A DNA stretch of 50,058 nucleotides from Ligilactobacillus pobuzihii E100301 = KCTC 13174 (GCF_000349725.1 NZ_KB714704.1:1-50058), one strand, 5' to 3'. Shown: positions 9,179-18,465, numbered from the stretch's first letter. The notes: generated from the letters alone by a model not told the origin. A program made the numbers and translations.

Positions 9179-10162
9179 ATGCGTAGGAAATCATTTGAAA
9201 TGCAGTATTTAGAGACACTGCAAGCGCGTACTAGTTTGAACGACCGTGAGAAACAACAGTTGTTGGCTTGTCAAAAAGGTTATAAAGGTGAATTACAGGT
9301 CGACGAACTTATTGAACGCATCATCAAGGATCGGTATCCAGTATTAGATGATGTGAATTTGATTTTTGATAAACAGCGGATACAGGTTGATAAGTTACTT
9401 CAAATAGGCAATAAATTGTACTTAATTGATATTAAAAATTATCGTGGTCACTATGTTTTTCGTGATCGGACCTGGTATTGCAACGGAAAACCATTGACCC
9501 ACAGTATTTTTGGTCAGATCGATCGTACTCACGATATATTAGCGCGGATTTTTGCAGAAAACCATGTGAACATTGAAATCATTAAGGTACTCGTATTTAC
9601 TGATCATAAAGCAGTACTCGATATTAAAGAAGAAACAGGAGTAGTTGTCAAATATTTGTGGGATTTTTGTGGCTGGGCGCAAAAACTGTGTTCTCAGTCA
9701 GCACAAAACGCACAAATGCGCTGGCAGGAGTCTTTACAACCTTATATTGTTACTTTCTATCGACCAGATAATGATTTTTCTACCGAGATTGATAGGAAAT
9801 TAACTAAGGGGATAAAGTGTCCTAATTGTGGTGGGTTTGAGCTCCATCAACATCGATATTATTTACGTTGCAAACACTGTGAATACTGTCAGCCAAAAGA
9901 AACGGCTTATGTGTGTACGATTTGTGAATATGGAATACTGTTCTTCAAGGAAAATCTAAGGATCAGTGATTTGCTCGACTTCTTAGGGGAAAGATATAGT
10001 AGAAGCTATCTGGAGAGGGTGTTAGTGAAACATTTTAATTCACTTAAATTTAAATCAAAACAATTTTGTTATCAGAACAAAGGAATTGAATTTCAATATT
10101 GGTTTGGTGATCGCAAAAATTATTTTGATAAGGTTCAAGATAGAATACATTGGGGAAGCTGA
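9179..10162 (+). CDS. NERD-domain protein with C-terminal zinc ribbon
   Basis: A 327-residue protein. The N-terminal part (about 38-150) matches the nuclease-related NERD domain, with KGYKGELQVDELIE, a DDV pair and the core LYLIDIKNYRG, where the D-x-K arrangement resembles restriction-type nuclease active sites. The C-terminal part has two CxxC pairs (CPNCGG and CKHCEYC), then CTIC, suggesting a zinc ribbon. I start at the ATG at 9179 because GAAAGGAG lies just upstream; an earlier in-frame start lies inside the opp terminator. Function is unproven: DNA processing is inferred from the domain. The 41-bp repeat array begins six bases after its stop. Confidence 0.78.
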   Translation: MRRKSFEMQYLETLQARTSLNDREKQQLLACQKGYKGELQVDELIERIIKDRYPVLDDVNLIFDKQRIQVDKLLQIGNKLYLIDIKNYRGHYVFRDRTWYCNGKPLTHSIFGQIDRTHDILARIFAENHVNIEIIKVLVFTDHKAVLDIKEETGVVVKYLWDFCGWAQKLCSQSAQNAQMRWQESLQPYIVTFYRPDNDFSTEIDRKLTKGIKCPNCGGFELHQHRYYLRCKHCEYCQPKETAYVCTICEYGILFFKENLRISDLLDFLGERYSRSYLERVLVKHFNSLKFKSKQFCYQNKGIEFQYWFGDRKNYFDKVQDRIHWGS

Positions 10163-10167
10163 AGTAG

Positions 10168-10618
10168 ATGCAACACTATGTCGGTCAAAGTAAGCATCAT
10201 AAATTGATATGTGACACAAAGATGGGAAGAGTAAGTATCACATATTGGTTTGTGCTACTTACTCTGCTCAAATAAGTAGCACAAACAGCAATGTAACACT
10301 AACTCCGTCAAAGTAAGTCACACAAGCAGCAATGTAACACTAACTCCGTCAAAGTAAGTCACACAAGCAGCAATGTAACACTAACTCCGTCAAAGTAAGT
10401 CACACAAGCAGCAATGTAACGCTAACTCCGTCAAAGTAAGTCATGCAAGTAGAAATGTAACGCTAACTTCATCAAAGTAAGCATCACAACTTAAAATGTG
10501 TTGCTAAGTATGCTGGAGTATGTATTACAAATGAGAATATGACGCGAAATCAGCTAAAGTAAGTCGCGTACACAGTGATGTGTCCCGAAGTTTCGATAAC
10601 TAAGTTATACAATTATAC
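10168..10618. repeat. Array of eleven 41-bp dyad repeats
   Basis: Eleven units start at 10168, 10209, 10250, 10291, 10332, 10373, 10414, 10455, 10496, 10537 and 10578, exactly 41 bases apart. Units 4, 5 and 6 are identical; the outer ones are more diverged. AAAGTAAG at unit positions 20-27 occurs in seven units, and C at 9 and G at 27 in all eleven. Positions 2-13 and 23-34 form an imperfect dyad. In unit 3 it is an uninterrupted 11-bp stem (TGTGCTACTTA with TAAGTAGCACA). The period is not a multiple of three, so the array is not coding. It fills the gap between the NERD gene and the terminator at 10644. Confidence 0.92.
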
Positions 10619-10643
10619 AACACAAACATATTTAAGCATGAAA

Positions 10644-10683
10644 AATGACACCAGCGAACTTATTAATTTTCGCTGGTGTCATT
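10644..10683 (-). terminator. Terminator of the histidine phosphatase pair
   Basis: A perfect 15-bp inverted repeat (10644-10658 with 10669-10683) stands 14 bases beyond the minus-strand stop codon. On the minus strand it ends in a short T-run. It could also stop plus-strand transcripts leaving the repeat array. Confidence 0.82.
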
Positions 10684-10697
10684 CGTTCTGTTTCCTT

Positions 10698-11366
10698 TTA
10701 GTATTTAGCGTCATCATCGACTTGATTAAAGTAGTCGACTTTGACATCATCTCTGTCCATAGCTAATTTTGTCACTGAACCATTTTTAGGTCCGACGGTT
10801 TGATCAACGTTGCTGTCAAAACGCGCCGCAATACTTCTAATCGTTGTACCATGACTAACAACTAAAATATTGTCACCGTCACGTGCAATGGACTTTAAAT
10901 AATCAAAGCCTGCATCGACACGCTTCCAATATTCTTTGGCATTTTCTGCGTTATGGAAAGGATCAGCTTCTTTGGTAAAGTCCTTGGTGTCATCCATTGA
11001 GTATTTCGCAGCCATTTCATGAAATGAACGGCAGCCATGTGATGCGCCGATCATTAACCAGGCTTGGTCGGAGTCGCTCCCCTCGTAGTAGCCGTAGCTT
11101 TGTTCCCGAAAAGCTGGGAGTTCCGCTGGTTCTGGTAATTCTGGGGAAGCCACGTTTTCTTGCAACAAGAAATGGCATGTTTTTTCTGCTCGAGTGGTGT
11201 CACTGTGAAAAGCATGAGCAAAATTGATATGGCTTAGATGATGCCCTGCCATATGCCCATCTTGCATGCCCTTAGGTGTCAACGGTGAATCACACCAGCC
11301 TTGCATTCTATTATAACGATTCAAGATCGTCTGTCCGTGTCTGACTAAGTAAATGTTAAATGACAT
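10698..11366 (-). CDS. Histidine phosphatase family protein (copy 1)
   Basis: A 222-residue phosphoglycerate-mutase-fold phosphatase. The phosphohistidine motif is YLVRHGQT at residues 6-13, and the second catalytic histidine is in VVSHGTTIRS. The conserved MQGWCDSPLT follows the first motif. GGAG precedes the ATG. It is the second of a tandem pair with the gene at 11394-12062; the two have the same length and are clearly paralogous throughout. Sequence alone does not say whether it acts on sugar phosphates, nucleotides or another ester. A broad-specificity phosphatase is more likely than glycolytic mutase. Confidence 0.86.
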   Translation of the reverse strand: MSFNIYLVRHGQTILNRYNRMQGWCDSPLTPKGMQDGHMAGHHLSHINFAHAFHSDTTRAEKTCHFLLQENVASPELPEPAELPAFREQSYGYYEGSDSDQAWLMIGASHGCRSFHEMAAKYSMDDTKDFTKEADPFHNAENAKEYWKRVDAGFDYLKSIARDGDNILVVSHGTTIRSIAARFDSNVDQTVGPKNGSVTKLAMDRDDVKVDYFNQVDDDAKY

Positions 11367-11393
11367 AATTTCTACTCCTTACTTTCAAATCTC

Positions 11394-12062
11394 TTAGTAA
11401 TCGAAATCTTCAGCTGTTTGATTATAGTAATCGACCGTGAAATTGTGCCCATCTACGGTCAGTTTAGTGACCGATCCGTTATCAGGGTCTGGAAATAACG
11501 GTGTCTTTTCGTCGAATAAATTAGCGATACTCCTGATCGTCATGGCATGGCTGACAACTAGCACATTTTTGTCGTCTGGGATCTTCTCGCGCAAATAATC
11601 AAAGCCGATCTTGACCCGACTCCAGAATTCAGCGTCATTTTCTGCGTCACCAAATGGATCAGCTTCTTTCATGAAGTCGCGTGTTTCTACCAAAGAATAG
11701 TTCTCCACAACGTCTTTGAATGAATGACAGTTGTGTTTAGCTCCGATCATAGTCCAAGCTTGACTGGCATCTGAGCCTTCAAAATACCCAAAACTTTGCT
11801 CACGGAAGTTCCGTAGTTCTTTGGGCTTTAAATCAGTATCAGTTGCCTGATTTTCTCCTAATAGGTATTCGCATGTTCTTTTGGTACGCATTGTATCGCT
11901 GTGAAAGGCGTAGTCAAAGTGCTTGTTTGTCAAACGTTTCCCAGCAGAGTGTGCGTCGTTGATCCCTTTTTGCGTAAGTGGTGAATCACACCACCCTTGC
12001 ATTCGGTTATACAAGTTGAGATAAGTTTCTCCATGACGCACAAGATATACAGAAAAAGACAT
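11394..12062 (-). CDS. Histidine phosphatase family protein (copy 2)
   Basis: Paralogue of the next gene downstream, also 222 residues. It keeps YLVRHGET at 6-13, the MQGWCDSPLT block and VVSHAMTIRS around the second histidine. AAGGAGG precedes the ATG. Only 27 bases separate its stop from the start of copy 1, so the two are almost certainly co-transcribed and arose by tandem duplication. The large antiporter gene lies 70 bases upstream on the same strand and may share the transcript. Confidence 0.86.
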   Translation of the reverse strand: MSFSVYLVRHGETYLNLYNRMQGWCDSPLTQKGINDAHSAGKRLTNKHFDYAFHSDTMRTKRTCEYLLGENQATDTDLKPKELRNFREQSFGYFEGSDASQAWTMIGAKHNCHSFKDVVENYSLVETRDFMKEADPFGDAENDAEFWSRVKIGFDYLREKIPDDKNVLVVSHAMTIRSIANLFDEKTPLFPDPDNGSVTKLTVDGHNFTVDYYNQTAEDFDY

Positions 12063-12132
12063 TATAGAATTCCTCCTTCTACAGTGTTGATACTTCTAGT
12101 ATACAACAGATCAAGCTCTTATACGTACCGAT

Positions 12133-14001
12133 TTACGCTTCGACTGAGTTTTGATTATTTAGCAACTGACGTAGGTTGGCTACATCTTTTCGACTCCCGG
12201 AAAGTAAGAGATGGTCGCCTAATTGTAACTGAATGTCGCCTCTTGGTGGTAAGAACTGCCGGTCGCGCACGATTCGGCTGATCACGATGTTTTGGATCTC
12301 TGGTAATTCGGACAATTCGATCCCTGAATAAAGCGAATTTGTTAAGTGGATCTCAAAGATCTCAGCATCTGTAGATGTTAACAAGCGTAAGAGTTCCGGT
12401 GACTGAATAGCGGCACGTAAGACGCCAACACCAGTCGTGAAGGTACTGAAAAATTCGATATTTTTCTTTTCGAGTTCAGCCTTCATTTTTTGGGCTTCAT
12501 CTGGGTCTTGAGTATCTAAGCGTAGTAAGACTCGTGGGACTCCATATTTTTTAGCAGCCAGTGCTAGATCATAGTTGTCTTTTGCCAAACGGTGAGCCAA
12601 TACCAGCACATCTGTGTCAAAAATTTCTTCTTTGATCAATTTTTCTGGTTCCATACTATCAAGATAAGTAATGTCAGTGACACCTTTGTAGGCATCATAA
12701 CGTCCTTGATTATCGGTGTACATTTTGATCGAGTACCAATCATTGGGTAAGCCGTGAGTTGCGTTAACAGCGGTCAAACTTGCACCGATCAAGTGTACGG
12801 AAGTTTTGACAGTAGGTTCATGTCTGGGCTGGTAGATCCGTTTGAAAAATAACGGTCCGAGTAGACATGTTAGGATACCTGCAATGATAAACGCACCACT
12901 TTGAGCGGTAGACATTGCACCAATATTTTGCGCAACCGTTGTGGCAGCCAAGATCAAAGTGATCGTTGTCTCTGACAACATAGTAGCGGCAAATGAATTG
13001 GTTTTGCCAAATAAGGCTTTGAAGCCAAAGTAAGCCGGTAATTTAGTAATAAAGAAAGCCACTAACAATAACGGGATCAACACGAGCGTGGTCTTTGAAC
13101 TTAACAGACCTGGTAAATCAAGCTTTGCTCCCGTCAAAATAAAATAGAAAGGGATCAAAAAACCGTAGCCCATGGCATCTAGTTTTTGTTGGGTCGTTTC
13201 TTCGGGTTCTAAAAGTTTGATGACGATCCCAGCTAAAAAGGCACCTAAAATGTTTTCAGCACCAACTGTTTCAGCTAAAACAACTAAAACGATTATGACT
13301 AAAAAAGCAAAGCGCATATCTAATTGTGTCGTGGATTTGGTATATTCTTGAAAGTGAGTAAAGAAATTACGAAAACGGAAAAGTAAAAAGGCCGCGGCTA
13401 AAAAAACGAGCGATATCAGCCATAAGGTACCAACGTGACCACTTTTAACAGAAGTGTAAATAGTTAATGCTATTAATGGGATGACTTCACCTAAAACAGC
13501 AAATAACAAAATCGTTTGTCCGATCTTCTTGCCAAGTAATTCGTTTTCCTTTAAGACACTGATGACGATCCCTAAAGCAACAGTAGCTAATAAGATCGCA
13601 GCCAAAAATATATCGGAGAATAGTCCGGTGATTTTCAGTAAAACAGCTAAGATAATTGCAGTGATCACGGTCAATGTATAACCGACACCGGCTGCAAATA
13701 GAGGTGAATGATCAGAGGAGTTTTCAGCTCTTTTAGCTGCAAGTGCAGTGGAAGTATCCGATTTTTTAAATAAAGAAAAGTCGATCTCCATCCCACTTAA
13801 AAACAATAATAAGATCACACCCAAGGTTGACATGGTCGTCAAAACTTGGGTTTCGTGGATCACGTTAAAAAAACTTTTTCCCAAAACGATCCCGACTAAA
13901 ATTTCAGCAATTGAACTTGGCAAGAGTGAAACTTTAAACTTTGCGAGGATCATCGGAGTAATAAATGCAGCAAAAGCCACAATAACAAGTGATAGATTCA
14001 T
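12133..14001 (-). CDS. CPA2-family cation:proton antiporter with TrkA domains
   Basis: A 622-residue membrane protein of the monovalent cation:proton antiporter-2 family. The first about 390 residues hold roughly a dozen hydrophobic helices. A cytoplasmic region follows with a degenerate TrkA-N (Rossmann) part around 410-530 and a TrkA-C part at about 540-615 ending in LGDHLLLSGS. The classic GxGxxG nucleotide loop is not evident, so ligand control may differ from KefC-type proteins. It would export Na+ or K+ in exchange for protons. AAAGGAG precedes the ATG. It is divergent from helD. Confidence 0.87.
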   Translation of the reverse strand: MNLSLVIVAFAAFITPMILAKFKVSLLPSSIAEILVGIVLGKSFFNVIHETQVLTTMSTLGVILLLFLSGMEIDFSLFKKSDTSTALAAKRAENSSDHSPLFAAGVGYTLTVITAIILAVLLKITGLFSDIFLAAILLATVALGIVISVLKENELLGKKIGQTILLFAVLGEVIPLIALTIYTSVKSGHVGTLWLISLVFLAAAFLLFRFRNFFTHFQEYTKSTTQLDMRFAFLVIIVLVVLAETVGAENILGAFLAGIVIKLLEPEETTQQKLDAMGYGFLIPFYFILTGAKLDLPGLLSSKTTLVLIPLLLVAFFITKLPAYFGFKALFGKTNSFAATMLSETTITLILAATTVAQNIGAMSTAQSGAFIIAGILTCLLGPLFFKRIYQPRHEPTVKTSVHLIGASLTAVNATHGLPNDWYSIKMYTDNQGRYDAYKGVTDITYLDSMEPEKLIKEEIFDTDVLVLAHRLAKDNYDLALAAKKYGVPRVLLRLDTQDPDEAQKMKAELEKKNIEFFSTFTTGVGVLRAAIQSPELLRLLTSTDAEIFEIHLTNSLYSGIELSELPEIQNIVISRIVRDRQFLPPRGDIQLQLGDHLLLSGSRKDVANLRQLLNNQNSVEA

Positions 14002-14175
14002 AAACCAGACTCCTTTGATTAGCGCTTTTTATAAGCACAAAAAATTTGGCATTCCGACGTAATTTTTTCCCTTTGTCTCAGTCCCAAATAGTTTACAGAT
14101 TTCAGTTTAATTTTACAAGCATTTTATAACATATGGCAACTTGCACGTTCTGGTGTTAAATGTGGGCGACTTTAT

Positions 14176-14204
14176 TTGTAGCAGTCTGTAAATAATGGTA
14201 GAAT
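14176..14204 (+). promoter_or_regulatory. Probable helD promoter
   Basis: TTGTAG (14176-14181), a 17-base spacer and TAGAAT (14199-14204), 37 bases before the chosen helD start. Confidence 0.5.
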
Positions 14205-14240
14205 ATTTCATTAGATTTCAACTCAAACGGAGGCGTGAGT

Positions 14241-16538
14241 TTGACAATTAAACAAAAAGAACAGCAACGTATGGACTATGTTGTTGATAAAATTAAGCAA
14301 GCAAAAACAAAAAGCCAGGCTAACATCGATAGTGCTGGCAAAGATCAGCGTGCGATCATGAATGATTTTAAAAATAATGTTCGGATCAAGACAGGAACTT
14401 ATTCTGGTTTGATGGAAACGGCTTTGACAGTCCGTCAACAACAAACGATGTTACAGGAACGGGAAAATAACTGGCGTCAAGCGACCCTACAGTTGGATGT
14501 TTTACAACGTTTGGAAAAAACACCTTACTTTGCACGGATCGATTTTCAGGAAAGTGGTGAGAAAAAACCAGAAAGTGTTTATATCGGACTAAGTTCTTTT
14601 ACGGACAGCCCAGATCACTTTTTGATCTATGATTGGCGTGCACCGATCTCAAGTATTTATTATGAAGGTGGGCTCGGAGAAGTTTCTTACGATACACCTG
14701 ATGGAAAACAAAGTGCTAACTTGACTTTGAAACGGCAGTTTATGGTCGAAAACGGCAAAATCATGACAGTTTTTGATACAGACCAGACTGTGGGTGACCA
14801 AATGTTGCTGGAAGTATTGGATGAGTCATCGGATACGAAGATGAAAAGTATCGTTTCGACTATTCAAAAAGAACAAAATAAGATCATCCGGGATACTAAG
14901 TCTGACCTCTTATTTGTTCAGGGGGCAGCCGGTTCCGGTAAAACTTCGGCGGTGCTGCAGCGAGTCGCCTTCTTGTTGTACCGTTACCGAGGAAATTTAA
15001 GTTCTAGTCAAGTTATCTTATTTTCACCGAACCAGTTATTTAATGATTATATTAATGAAGTTTTGCCTGAACTAGGTGAACAAAATATGGTTCAAATGAC
15101 CTTTTATCAGTATGCCAAACGACGGGTACCTAAGCTACACGTTGAAACTTTACAAGAGCGGTTTGAAGAGGATAACAATGATCAAGAACGAGCTGCTAAA
15201 AATTTAAAGGACAGTTTAAGCTTTTTCAAGGCGACAAATGCGTACGCCGATTTTTTGAACAGCCAGGGTATGCGTTTTAAGAATATTATGTTCCGAGGCA
15301 AACCGTTTTTTACTAAAGAACAGATAAAAGATATTTACTATGGCTTTAATAGTAATTATAATTTGCGGAATCGTTTGTCAGCCACTCGTGAATCTTTGTT
15401 GAAGAAATTAAGCGGCAAGGTCAACCGCGAAGCACGGACAGAACGAGTCCAAAAAGCAGTGCAAGGGTTAAGCCAGGAGGAATTAACTGACCTTTATGGC
15501 GATCACCCGCGTAATTTTGCTGATGGTGACAAGGAATTAAGATTCTTAACGCGTGAATATGTTACACGTGAATTCCAAGTGATCAAAAAGGCGATCGTGC
15601 GCAACCGTTTTATCAATATTAACGGGCAATATGCACACTTTTTACGGCATCTACCAGATCTTTTGGACGTCAGTGAATTTGGTTTGAGTCGGACAGACTG
15701 GTTGTCTACAGTTGACAAAACGATCGTAGCCATGAAACATGGTCGTATTTCTTTGACTGATGTGACGGCTTACCTTTACCTATTTGACCAGATCATCGGT
15801 AAGCGAGGCGACTTGGAAATGCGCCAAGTATTTATCGACGAGATCCAAGACTATTCAGCTTACCAGTTAGCCTTATTAAAAGAGGAATTTCCGCGAGCTA
15901 AGTTTACGATGCTAGGTGATTTAAACCAGTCGATCTTTACCCAGGAGAGTAGTCATTCTTTGTTGAGTGAATTAAGTACGATGTTTGAACCAGAAAAGAC
16001 TCAAGTTGTCCAATTAACGAAGTCTTACCGGTCGACCCAACAGATCACGGATTTTAGTAAAGATATTTTGGAAAATGGTGAAGAAGTAGAGGCCTTCAAC
16101 CGGGAAGGTGATTTACCAACTATTACTGTTGATATCGATGAAACTCGGATGGTTCAAGATGTCGCTGACCAATTAGAGCAAAATCAGCAAGATAAAATGA
16201 CCACAGCGATCGTAACCAAGAGTCTACAAGAAACTGAAGATTTAACAGAACGTTTAAAGGCCTTGGGACAAAAAGTTACGGCAATCAAAACTGAAAACCA
16301 ACGTCTAGTTTCTGGGACAATAATTGTCCCATCGTATTTAGCAAAGGGACTTGAATTTGACGCTATTATTGTGTGGAATGCAAATGAAACTAACTATCAT
16401 CGTGAAGATGAACGTCAGTTAGTCTATACGATCTGTTCACGGGCGATGCATCGTTTGAATATATTTGCATCTGGCAAATTAACGCCATTGATGTCAGACA
16501 TTCCAGCGGATCGGTATAAATTGCTTGACCGTGTGTAA
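14241..16538 (+). CDS. helD: RNA polymerase recycling motor ATPase HelD
   Basis: HelD is a superfamily-1 ATPase that removes RNA polymerase from stalled complexes. The protein has a long N-terminal coiled-coil arm, Walker A GAAGSGKTS at about 228-236, a Walker B/motif II region IDEIQDYSAYQ and a C-terminal UvrD-like module with YLAKGLEFDAIIV. I prefer the TTG at 14241, because ACGGAGG ends seven bases upstream; the GTG at 14235 is only one base from that site. The length of 765 residues fits the family. Its 3' end is followed by a long-hairpin repeat and a terminator. Confidence 0.92.
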   Translation: MTIKQKEQQRMDYVVDKIKQAKTKSQANIDSAGKDQRAIMNDFKNNVRIKTGTYSGLMETALTVRQQQTMLQERENNWRQATLQLDVLQRLEKTPYFARIDFQESGEKKPESVYIGLSSFTDSPDHFLIYDWRAPISSIYYEGGLGEVSYDTPDGKQSANLTLKRQFMVENGKIMTVFDTDQTVGDQMLLEVLDESSDTKMKSIVSTIQKEQNKIIRDTKSDLLFVQGAAGSGKTSAVLQRVAFLLYRYRGNLSSSQVILFSPNQLFNDYINEVLPELGEQNMVQMTFYQYAKRRVPKLHVETLQERFEEDNNDQERAAKNLKDSLSFFKATNAYADFLNSQGMRFKNIMFRGKPFFTKEQIKDIYYGFNSNYNLRNRLSATRESLLKKLSGKVNREARTERVQKAVQGLSQEELTDLYGDHPRNFADGDKELRFLTREYVTREFQVIKKAIVRNRFININGQYAHFLRHLPDLLDVSEFGLSRTDWLSTVDKTIVAMKHGRISLTDVTAYLYLFDQIIGKRGDLEMRQVFIDEIQDYSAYQLALLKEEFPRAKFTMLGDLNQSIFTQESSHSLLSELSTMFEPEKTQVVQLTKSYRSTQQITDFSKDILENGEEVEAFNREGDLPTITVDIDETRMVQDVADQLEQNQQDKMTTAIVTKSLQETEDLTERLKALGQKVTAIKTENQRLVSGTIIVPSYLAKGLEFDAIIVWNANETNYHREDERQLVYTICSRAMHRLNIFASGKLTPLMSDIPADRYKLLDRV

Positions 16539-16550
16539 AATATTGAAAGA

Positions 16551-16676
16551 GTGAGACAAAAGATGTTTTGAAGCCGATTTGTAACGATGTTCGCGTTATT
16601 TTGGTTCGTAGCAAAGCGAAGAGCCAGAATAACGCGAACGTTGTTACAGTAAGGCTTCAATCTTTTGGAACACGTT
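16551..16676 (+). repeat. Dispersed long-hairpin repeat, copy 1
   Basis: The stretch opens with GTGAGACAAAAGATG and folds back on itself. AAAAGATgttTTGAAGCC near 16559 pairs with GGCTTCAATCTTTT near 16653-16666. An inner stem starting GTAACGATGTTCGCG (16581 on) pairs with CGCGAACGTTGTTAC. A related copy is at 45719 on the same strand and a more diverged one at 36121 on the other strand. It lies between the convergent helD and SGNH genes. Confidence 0.8.
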
Positions 16677-16677
16677 T

Positions 16678-16726
16678 AAGGGCCGTCGATTTAACCCATT
16701 TAGTGGGATAGATCAACGGCCCTTTT
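16678..16726. terminator. Terminator between helD and the SGNH gene
   Basis: AAGGGCCGT at 16678 pairs with ACGGCCCTT ending at 16724, with a further inner stem around CCCA/TGGG. The hairpin can serve both converging genes and is closely matched by 45847-45895. Confidence 0.8.
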
Positions 16727-16742
16727 AGAATTGCACAGCTAG

Positions 16743-17324
16743 TTATGCACCAGCTACTTTTTGGTCCATTAATTTTTGTGAAACCAATGGAGCTAGTTTT
16801 TCCAATAAAAGGTCATAGGCACGTGGAGCATAGTGTAAGTCATCGTCTTGTAAGATCTCTGACGCGCTATGTTTGACTGCTTCACTAAACCAATCGACGT
16901 AGCCCACTTGGTATTCTTTGGCTGTTTCGAGCGTTGCTAAAGCGTATTGTTGTAATTTTTCGTTAGGCCGGTGTTCCTGACGGCTCGGGCCAGTAATACC
17001 CGGTGTGATCAAGATGCATTTTTGAGCACCAATATGTTTTAACATGATCTCCAAGTTATTTTGGTACTGTTGTAAGGTCATTTTCGGGACCTGCACGTCA
17101 TTAGTCCCAAAGAAAATGACCACTAGATCTGGGTCATGATCCACAACGTCTGAATGCAAACGAGCTAGTCCGCCTTGAGTATTGTCGCCTAAAACGCCAC
17201 GATTCATTAGGTCGATTTCACGTGGAGCTAAGGCTTGGGCTAACTTGTCTGTGTAAACGGAGGTGGGGTAACCATGCGTTGCACCAGCGGTAATACTATC
17301 ACCAAATAAAATGATTCTTTGCAT
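16743..17324 (-). CDS. SGNH/GDSL hydrolase (esterase)
   Basis: A 193-residue single-domain serine esterase. Block I is FGDSITAGAT with the catalytic serine at residue 8, block III is FFGTNDV, and block V is DDLHYAPRAYD with the catalytic Asp/His pair. The glycine block is GVLGDNTQGG. No signal peptide, so it acts inside the cell, probably on short acyl or acetyl esters. AAAGGATGAG precedes the ATG. It is monocistronic and converges on helD across the hairpin repeat. Confidence 0.9.
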   Translation of the reverse strand: MQRIILFGDSITAGATHGYPTSVYTDKLAQALAPREIDLMNRGVLGDNTQGGLARLHSDVVDHDPDLVVIFFGTNDVQVPKMTLQQYQNNLEIMLKHIGAQKCILITPGITGPSRQEHRPNEKLQQYALATLETAKEYQVGYVDWFSEAVKHSASEILQDDDLHYAPRAYDLLLEKLAPLVSQKLMDQKVAGA

Positions 17325-17453
17325 AATTTCTCATCCTTTAAAACTCAATATAAATCTAGTTTACTATAGCATAAATAAGAAAGTCGATACCAAATAGTTG
17401 CACGAAAACGATTTTATTTTTGACATCAAAATAGTACAAACGCGTGTCTGGTA

Positions 17454-17462
17454 TGCTATAAT
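17454..17462 (+). promoter_or_regulatory. Extended -10 promoter element of coaA
   Basis: TGCTATAAT (TG at 17454-17455, TATAAT at 17457-17462) is a good extended -10 element 45 bases before the coaA start; the -35 region is weak. Confidence 0.5.
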
Positions 17463-17506
17463 GCATAGCGAATGTTTAAATCAAATGTGGAAGGCGTTTA
17501 TCACTA

Positions 17507-18430
17507 ATGGAAAATCGACTTAATTATTATCAGATCCCACGTGAAGAATGGCGCTTATTTTATCGGGATCACTATGTTCCTTTATCTAGTCAAGAATTAA
17601 TGCGGATCAAATCATTGAATGATGTGATCTCTTTAAAAGATGTAGAAGAAATATACATGCCGCTTGTTCATTTGTTGGGGATGCGGATGCAGTCTCGTAA
17701 CTATGCGCAGGGAAAATTGGCAGATTTTTTAGGTATCAAACATAAGAAGCCACCTTTTATTATCGGGATCGCTGGTTCTGTAGCTGTTGGTAAAAGTACG
17801 GTTGCGCGTTTATTGCGGGACTTACTGACTGACATTTTCCCACATAATAAGATTCAGCAGATCACGACTGATGGTTTTTTGTATCCGTCTGATGAATTGA
17901 AGAAAAGACATTTAATGAAACGTAAGGGCTTTCCCGAAAGCTATGATATGAAAGCTTTGATCAATTTTATCAACGATGTTAAAAATGGTTTGACCGCTAA
18001 AGCTCCAGTTTACTCACATTCGGTTTATGACCGTATCCCAGGTAAATATGATGTGATCGACCAGCCGGACATCTTGATCTTAGAGGGAATCAATGTTTTA
18101 CAGTTGCCAAGTAACCAACAGATCTATATCAGTGACTTTTTTGATTTTTCAATTTATGTCGATGCTGCTGAACCTCTGATCAAAAAATGGTACATGGAAC
18201 GTTTTGATTTAATTTTGGATAAAGCAAAGGATAAGCCCGAAGATTATTATCATGCCTATGCAATTGGTGACCGTGATATTGCTCATAAGATGGCAGAAGA
18301 TTTGTGGAATGACGTTAATCATAAAAACTTGCATTCCTATATTTTACCGACAAGAAATCGCGCAGATTTAATCTTGAATAAAGGAAAAAATCATTTGGTT
18401 GACGAACTTTACTTGCGTAAATTCGTTTGA
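17507..18430 (+). CDS. coaA: Type I pantothenate kinase
   Basis: Phosphorylates pantothenate, the first committed step to coenzyme A. The P-loop GSVAVGKS is at residues 90-97, followed by the pantothenate-binding stretch TTDGFLYP, KGFPESYD and YSHSVYDR. The 307 residues are normal for the bacterial CoA-inhibited type I enzyme. GGAAGG precedes the ATG. It stands alone, 106 bases before guaA, which has its own promoter. Confidence 0.95.
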   Translation: MENRLNYYQIPREEWRLFYRDHYVPLSSQELMRIKSLNDVISLKDVEEIYMPLVHLLGMRMQSRNYAQGKLADFLGIKHKKPPFIIGIAGSVAVGKSTVARLLRDLLTDIFPHNKIQQITTDGFLYPSDELKKRHLMKRKGFPESYDMKALINFINDVKNGLTAKAPVYSHSVYDRIPGKYDVIDQPDILILEGINVLQLPSNQQIYISDFFDFSIYVDAAEPLIKKWYMERFDLILDKAKDKPEDYYHAYAIGDRDIAHKMAEDLWNDVNHKNLHSYILPTRNRADLILNKGKNHLVDELYLRKFV

Positions 18431-18465
18431 GTCTGCTTTTTTGTCCGGTTTTTCTTGAGAAAAGA

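Noticed and set aside
10168-10618. CRISPR array
   Set aside because: The whole 41-bp period is repeated, with no unique spacers between constant repeats, and no cas genes are in the window.
10575-10766. Short open frame running from the repeat array into the phosphatase gene
   Set aside because: It crosses the terminator and lies opposite a clear histidine-phosphatase gene.
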